DNA of 27,991 nt from an uncultured Bacilli bacterium. GTDB taxonomy: Bacteria > Bacillota_I > Bacilli_A > RF39 > UBA660. The notes beneath the pieces were generated by a model, which ran no database searches, had not been told where the DNA came from, and saw nothing but the letters and a program-made list of their open reading frames with translations. Numbering within the stretch: the first letter of the stretch is position 1; every line of letters begins with the position of its first letter. Shown here one piece after another: positions 24,181 through 27,991 of this stretch. The stretch spans positions 1 through 27,991 of the forward strand of contig CANQHT010000004.1 in the NCBI GenBank assembly GCA_947623705.1. The letters run 5' to 3'. The position numbers and the translations under genes were made by a program.

Positions 24181-25299
24181 CTACAATCTTTCTATTTGAT
24201 CCATTTCATTTAAAATATTTAATTGTTTATTTTGCATCCGTTCATAATTATTACTTACTAATATTGTATTATTAACGTTTACTAATAAATCATCCATAAC
24301 ATCAAAAACTTGATTATAATAGGAACTTAAATATTCGGATTCTATATTTGGCACTATAGTAGTACTGCCATATCCACCACCGGAATCAAGTGTGTTAAAA
24401 AATGAAAATGATTTTATTTGATTTATTAAATCATTTGTTTCGGTTTCAACAAATTTATTATTACATTTTATAGGAGAAAAATTTAAAATTTTTTTTCTTC
24501 TTTTTCTTAATGCTTTCATAACAGGATCATTTTTTCTTCTATATTCATCAATATTTATATTGTATAAATCATTAAATTTACTTGTACCATTAACAATATA
24601 ATTAATACCACCATCTCTAAAAAAACGGTAATTATTAATTTGATGGTCGCCAAAATTATTTATATCATTACGATAATTAGGAAATTTAGAATAGAATGAA
24701 TAAGCATTGATCCAATTGAGATCTAAATCAGTATAATCTTTAACTCTACCACAATCAGCACCACCATTAAAAATTAAAAATTTATAATCTTTTAACCAAT
24801 CTTTATATTCTGTATAATTTGTATATTCACTTCTGCCTTTTAATTTTAATTCATTTGGATCAGCAAATGCTAAAATACCGGAATCAAAATCGGGATTTTC
24901 TCTTTTTAATAGTGAAGCTGTTTTTAAAGCAATAGATACCCCCATTGAAAAAGCAATGCTATTATAATTTTCAGAAGGAATTCCAAATTCTTTACTAATT
25001 CCTTCTAAAATTCTCATATTGTTTTCTGGATATTTAACATCACCACCAATTACTAAGGCAACACAATTACCACTTTCTTGTAATCCTTGATAAGCAGCAT
25101 TATAATCAGCTCGGCTATAATCTCCACCACCACTATAATAAAATACAATAGGGGTATTTTCATCTATATGTTCAGGTTTATTTAAAATTGAAAATTCTAC
25201 TACTTCTCCATCATCAGCTTGATAACTCCAAACAGGACAGTAGTTACCTCTATATTTTTCTTCTACTATATTAAAATATTTAAAATCGTCATTTGGCAT
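24181..25299 (-). CDS. T7SS candidate effector, alpha/beta-hydrolase subfamily B, short form
   Basis: A 372-residue paralogue of the 656-residue effector. Shared features are V-E-F-S-I-L-N-K-P-E-H-I-D-E-N-T, Y-Y-S-G-G-G-D-Y-S, the nucleophile elbow A-F-S118-M-G (Ala replaces the first Gly), F-A-D-P-N and His219 in G-D-H-Q-I followed by D-G-G-I-N-Y-I. The C-terminal helical domain (about 265-372) carries P-I-K-C-N-N-K-F-V-E-T-E and T-T-I-V-P-N-I-E, matching the subfamily A short form. There is no signal peptide. It is the first gene of the whole T7SS locus, with TAGGAGGT before the ATG and an extended -10 promoter about 20 bases further up. Lipase/esterase activity is inferred. Confidence 0.75.
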   Translation of the reverse strand: MPNDDFKYFNIVEEKYRGNYCPVWSYQADDGEVVEFSILNKPEHIDENTPIVFYYSGGGDYSRADYNAAYQGLQESGNCVALVIGGDVKYPENNMRILEGISKEFGIPSENYNSIAFSMGVSIALKTASLLKRENPDFDSGILAFADPNELKLKGRSEYTNYTEYKDWLKDYKFLIFNGGADCGRVKDYTDLDLNWINAYSFYSKFPNYRNDINNFGDHQINNYRFFRDGGINYIVNGTSKFNDLYNINIDEYRRKNDPVMKALRKRRKKILNFSPIKCNNKFVETETNDLINQIKSFSFFNTLDSGGGYGSTTIVPNIESEYLSSYYNQVFDVMDDLLVNVNNTILVSNNYERMQNKQLNILNEMDQIERL

Positions 25300-25319
25300 A
25301 ACTACCTCCTATTATCTAA

Positions 25320-25346
25320 AGTATATCACAAAAAAAGATAAAACAA
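25320..25346 (-). promoter_or_regulatory. Promoter at the head of the T7SS locus
   Basis: Minus-strand TTGTTT (25341-25346), 15 bases, TATACT (25320-25325) with a TGA extension. The same TGATATACT box occurs before esaB, suggesting matched expression of the two ends of the locus. Confidence 0.5.
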
Positions 25347-25371
25347 TATTTATTTTACCTTTTGTTTACAA

Positions 25372-26553
25372 TTATTTTGTAATATTTATAATATAAATTA
25401 TATTATTTTCATTATCTTCTTTAGTTAATAATGTTTTATAATTTTTAGTAGTTAAATCTTGAATTAATTTATTAACCATCGTATCTGTTTCACTTTCTTT
25501 ATTTATATTTTCTTTATTATCTTCTAATGGAGCATAAAAATCTAGCATTTCTATTTCTTCTGAATTTTCATTTTTTTCTTCATTAACTTGCTCTATTTCT
25601 TTAGTAGTTTCTATTGAGTTATTTATATTATCATTTGTTTTTTCTTCAATTTTTGATTCATTATTTAATATATCATTATTATTATCAATAACAGGTATTT
25701 CAGGAAACGTTTCTTCAATAGGTTCTTCAACATCTTCCGTCATATTCATACTAACGCCTTCATCCTCTAAGAAATTAAAGAATTTATTAGGCATTTTTTT
25801 TGGTTCTTCATTTGTTACTTCTTTTATCTCTTCAGGAACCTTACTTACAAAAGGATTTACTATATCTGTAGCACTTTCTTTTATTGCTTCTAGATTAGGA
25901 GCACTTTCTACTAATGGCACTTCTTCACTTCCTCCATTATTATTTAAAGATTCTTTAATTTTTTTGTCTAAATCTCTGACCGTTAATCTTTCATCAATAA
26001 TTTTATTTAACCATTCTTCTTGATCAAAAGGATCTTCAATTTGTAATAGACTTCTAGCATGTCGTTCAGAAATCCTGCCATCAATTAAGGCATTTTGCAC
26101 AGGTTCCGATAAAGTTAATAATCTAAGTTTATTGGAAATTGCTGATTGACTTAAGCCCATTTTTTTAGCTAGTTGTTCTTGGGTTAATTCTTCTTTATCA
26201 AGTAAAGCTTGATAAGATTTGGCTTCTTCGATTGCCGATAAATCTCTTCTTTGAACATTTTCGACAATAGCTGCTTCCGCACTTTTTTGATCATCCATTG
26301 TGGTTACTATTGCTGGTACTTCCGTTAGTCCCGCCATTTTGGCCGCTTTATATCTTCTTTCACCCGCAATTATTTCATATTTATCCGCGAGTTTTCTTAC
26401 TACAAGGGGTTGAATTATCCCGTGCTCTTTAATGGAATTAGCTAGTTCTTTTAATCCATCCTCGTCAAAACTTAATCGTGGTTGAAAACGATTAGGAATA
26501 ATATCTTCAATAGGTAAATTTAATACCTGCATCGGCGTTGTTGCATTATTCAC
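25372..26553 (-). CDS. noc: ParB-family nucleoid occlusion protein (Noc-like)
   Basis: A 393-residue ParB/Noc protein. The N-terminal CTP-binding region has R-F-Q-P-R, the G-I-I-Q-P-L-V-V-R block, G-E-R-R-Y-K-A-A and E-N-V-Q-R-R-D-L-S. It is followed by the helix-turn-helix L-T-Q-E-Q-L-A-K-K-M-G-L-S-Q-S. At the four positions that separate Noc from ParB DNA specificity, it has Q, K, T and R (in L-S-Q-S, S-N-K-L, R-L-L-T-L and S-E-R-H-A-R), three of them Noc-type as I recall them. It follows mnmG and rsmG as Bacillus noc does. The N-terminal membrane-targeting helix of Noc is missing, and a long acidic, Asn/Glu-rich C-terminal region (about 215-370) is added. The start is GTG with AGGGGATT upstream. 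Confidence 0.85.
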   Translation of the reverse strand: MNNATTPMQVLNLPIEDIIPNRFQPRLSFDEDGLKELANSIKEHGIIQPLVVRKLADKYEIIAGERRYKAAKMAGLTEVPAIVTTMDDQKSAEAAIVENVQRRDLSAIEEAKSYQALLDKEELTQEQLAKKMGLSQSAISNKLRLLTLSEPVQNALIDGRISERHARSLLQIEDPFDQEEWLNKIIDERLTVRDLDKKIKESLNNNGGSEEVPLVESAPNLEAIKESATDIVNPFVSKVPEEIKEVTNEEPKKMPNKFFNFLEDEGVSMNMTEDVEEPIEETFPEIPVIDNNNDILNNESKIEEKTNDNINNSIETTKEIEQVNEEKNENSEEIEMLDFYAPLEDNKENINKESETDTMVNKLIQDLTTKNYKTLLTKEDNENNIIYIINITK

Positions 26554-26599
26554 TATATCAATCCCCTTTACAACTTTCTATTCTATATTTAATTCTATC

Positions 26600-27313
26600 T
26601 TATTTAGCTGATTTTTGCAATGGCTTTTTTAATATTTTATCGTAACTTCTTAAATCTTCTAGAGTACTTCCTATTAATTTTTGAATGACTAATATATTTC
26701 TAACTCCGGCATTTTCAATAATAAATTCTTGTTTATTCAATATTTTGGTATGCATAACATCAAGCGTAATAAGACTTTCTTGTAATTCTTCTTCTACTTT
26801 ACCTTTAAGTGGGATGAATAAACCATCAACTTTAACTAAAGGCAAGCATAACTCGGATAATACGCGGAGGTTTGCAACCGCTCTCGAAGTAACAACATCA
26901 AATTTATTTAAATTACTTTTAGCATAATTTTCTATGCGGTCATTTATTATTTCCACATCTAATTGTAATTTTTCTTGTAATTCATTTAAAAATCTCGTCT
27001 TTTTATTGTTAGAATCTAGTAAAGTAACATTCAAATTGGGATAAAAAATTTTTAAAACCATTCCCGGAAAACCGGCACCAGTTCCCACATCTAGTAAGTT
27101 ATTTACTAAATTTAGATTGATAACTTTAACAATAGTTAGAGAATCATAAAAGTGTTTTAAATAAATATCTTTATCTTCTTTAATGGCAGTTAAATTAGTA
27201 TGCTTATTATATTCTTTTAAAAATTCTTTATATATTTCTAACTTTTCTATTTGTTCATTAGTTAATTCAATACCTAATTTCGATACTTCTAAAATAAATT
27301 CATCTTTAGTCAT
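26600..27313 (-). CDS. rsmG: 16S rRNA (guanine-N7)-methyltransferase RsmG
   Basis: A 237-residue SAM-dependent methyltransferase that modifies G527 of 16S rRNA. The SAM-binding loop L-L-D-V-G-T-G-A-G-F-P-G is around residue 75, with L-L-D-S-N-N-K-K-T-R-F-L next to it. The conserved V-T-S-R-A-V-A-N-L block is near residue 140 and P-L-K-G follows. Its start overlaps the mnmG stop by eight bases, the usual mnmG-rsmG coupling. Normal length, nothing odd. Confidence 0.96.
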   Translation of the reverse strand: MTKDEFILEVSKLGIELTNEQIEKLEIYKEFLKEYNKHTNLTAIKEDKDIYLKHFYDSLTIVKVINLNLVNNLLDVGTGAGFPGMVLKIFYPNLNVTLLDSNNKKTRFLNELQEKLQLDVEIINDRIENYAKSNLNKFDVVTSRAVANLRVLSELCLPLVKVDGLFIPLKGKVEEELQESLITLDVMHTKILNKQEFIIENAGVRNILVIQKLIGSTLEDLRSYDKILKKPLQKSAK

Positions 27314-27991
27314 TTTTATTGTATTCCTTCTTTAAATATACCGCAAGAATGGATAAATCCACCGGATTAACCCCACTTATACGAGAGGCTTGGGCCATTG
27401 TTTTTGGTCTAACTTCACTTAATTTTTGTCTTGCTTCACTGGCCAGATTCTTTATTCTTTTGTAATCAATATCATCAGGAATTTGTTTTTCTTCAATTTT
27501 ACTTAACTTTTCCGCTTCTTTATAAGCTTTTTTTATATATCCATAATATTTAAGTTCTATTTCTACTTGTTCTAAAACTTCTTTATCATAATTAAAATCC
27601 GTAAAATTTTTTAAAAATTCAAAAGTAATTTCTGGTCTTTTTAATAATTCTTCATAACTCATACTTCTTGTTGGTATTTCCAAGTTATTTTCTTGAAATT
27701 TTTCTTTAATTTCTTTAGTCATTTTTAATTTTTTATTTTTAAGTTCTTCAAGTAATTTTTGAATATCTGCTTTCTTTTTTTCTAATCTTTTATATTGTTC
27801 TTTTGTAATAGTACCAATTTCATAGCCCTTTTCACGAAGTCTTAAATCAGCATTATCATGCCTTAGTAACAAGCGAAATTCCGCACGGGATGTAAGCATC
27901 CGATAAGGATCCGTTACCCCTTTAGTTACTAAATCATCAATTAAAACTCCAATATAAGCTTCATTTCTTTTTAAAATAAGTGGTTCTTTAT
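27306..27991 (-). CDS. mnmG: tRNA uridine 5-carboxymethylaminomethyl modification enzyme MnmG (3' part)
   Basis: The frame is open to the window edge, so about 228 C-terminal residues are visible. They begin E-P-L-I-L-K-R-N-E-A-Y-I-G-V-L-I-D-D-L-V-T-K-G and continue with D-P-Y-R-M-L-T-S-R-A-E-F-R-L-L-L-R, the hallmark of MnmG, then the C-terminal helical domain with A-Q-A-S-R-I-S-G-V-N-P. MnmG with MnmE modifies the wobble uridine of several tRNAs. The FAD-binding N-terminal part lies outside the window. It leads the mnmG-rsmG-noc block. Confidence 0.96.
   Translation of the reverse strand, partial: KEPLILKRNEAYIGVLIDDLVTKGVTDPYRMLTSRAEFRLLLRHDNADLRLREKGYEIGTITKEQYKRLEKKKADIQKLLEELKNKKLKMTKEIKEKFQENNLEIPTRSMSYEELLKRPEITFEFLKNFTDFNYDKEVLEQVEIELKYYGYIKKAYKEAEKLSKIEEKQIPDDIDYKRIKNLASEARQKLSEVRPKTMAQASRISGVNPVDLSILAVYLKKEYNKND

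Noticed and set aside
10772..25299. Insertion sequence, phage or integrase borders around the T7SS locus
   Set aside because: I saw no transposase, integrase, tRNA gene or flanking attachment-type direct repeat at either end.
26685..26927. Plus-strand frame of 80 codons inside rsmG
   Set aside because: Antisense shadow of a well-conserved gene, no start signals.
1..27991. Mycoplasma-type genetic code (UGA as Trp)
   Set aside because: Trp is TGG throughout, no in-frame TGA is needed, and one gene ends in TGA (5515-5517).

Overview
This is a very AT-rich, low-GC Firmicutes chromosome segment. The content fits an uncultured gut-type Bacilli lineage (Erysipelotrichales/RF39-like, by general impression only). 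It carries sporulation genes (yabP, yabG), so the organism descends from spore formers. UGA acts as a stop (a small gene ends in TGA at 5515-5517) and tryptophan is TGG, so this is the standard bacterial code and not the Mollicutes code. Most genes lie on the minus strand. Several blocks (mnmG-rsmG-noc, yabG-veg, spoVG) resemble the origin-proximal region of Bacillus.

Layout, left to right. 1-1632 (minus): yabG, veg, spoVG and a partial yabP. 1712-3065 (minus): an ECF sigma factor overlapping a one-pass membrane protein that is probably its anti-sigma factor. 3241-4765: a membrane-anchored surface protein, divergent from a 50-residue ribbon-helix-helix regulator, with three copies of a 10-bp operator-like motif between them. 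4800-8684 (minus): prmC, a zinc-ribbon protein, prfA, a CDF transporter, rpoE and a small DUF1934-like protein. 8783-10729 (plus): a class A penicillin-binding protein. 25372-27991 (minus): noc/parB-like gene, rsmG and the 3' part of mnmG.

The accessory part is 10772-25299 (minus), a type VII secretion (T7SSb) locus. It has an EssC ATPase, an EsaB/YukD ubiquitin-like protein and two small Esx-like helical hairpin proteins. Two cargo modules flank essC. Each contains two alpha/beta-hydrolase proteins, one from each of two subfamilies (called A and B here), plus stand-alone proteins with an L-x-G motif and one short coiled-coil protein with an LLSLSIKG motif. Upstream module in transcription order: B(372 aa), LXG-like, coil, LXG-like, A(388 aa). 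Downstream module: B(656 aa), A(704 aa), LXG-like, coil. The hydrolase domain is N-terminal and the helical domain C-terminal, the reverse of classical LXG toxins and like the staphylococcal lipase TslA. The two downstream effectors share a nearly identical 1.2-kb 3' half (helical domain, Pro/Thr stalk, C-terminal domain) behind unrelated N-terminal halves, which points to recent gene conversion or modular swapping. No EssA, EssB or EsaA and no obvious immunity gene are seen in the window.

Likely working model (inference): EssC with the small Esx proteins exports hydrolase effectors, each loaded with LXG-like and coil partners. The three T7SS transcription blocks are separated by candidate promoters before 25299, 21452, 16830 and 11660 and by a strong terminator at the end of essC.
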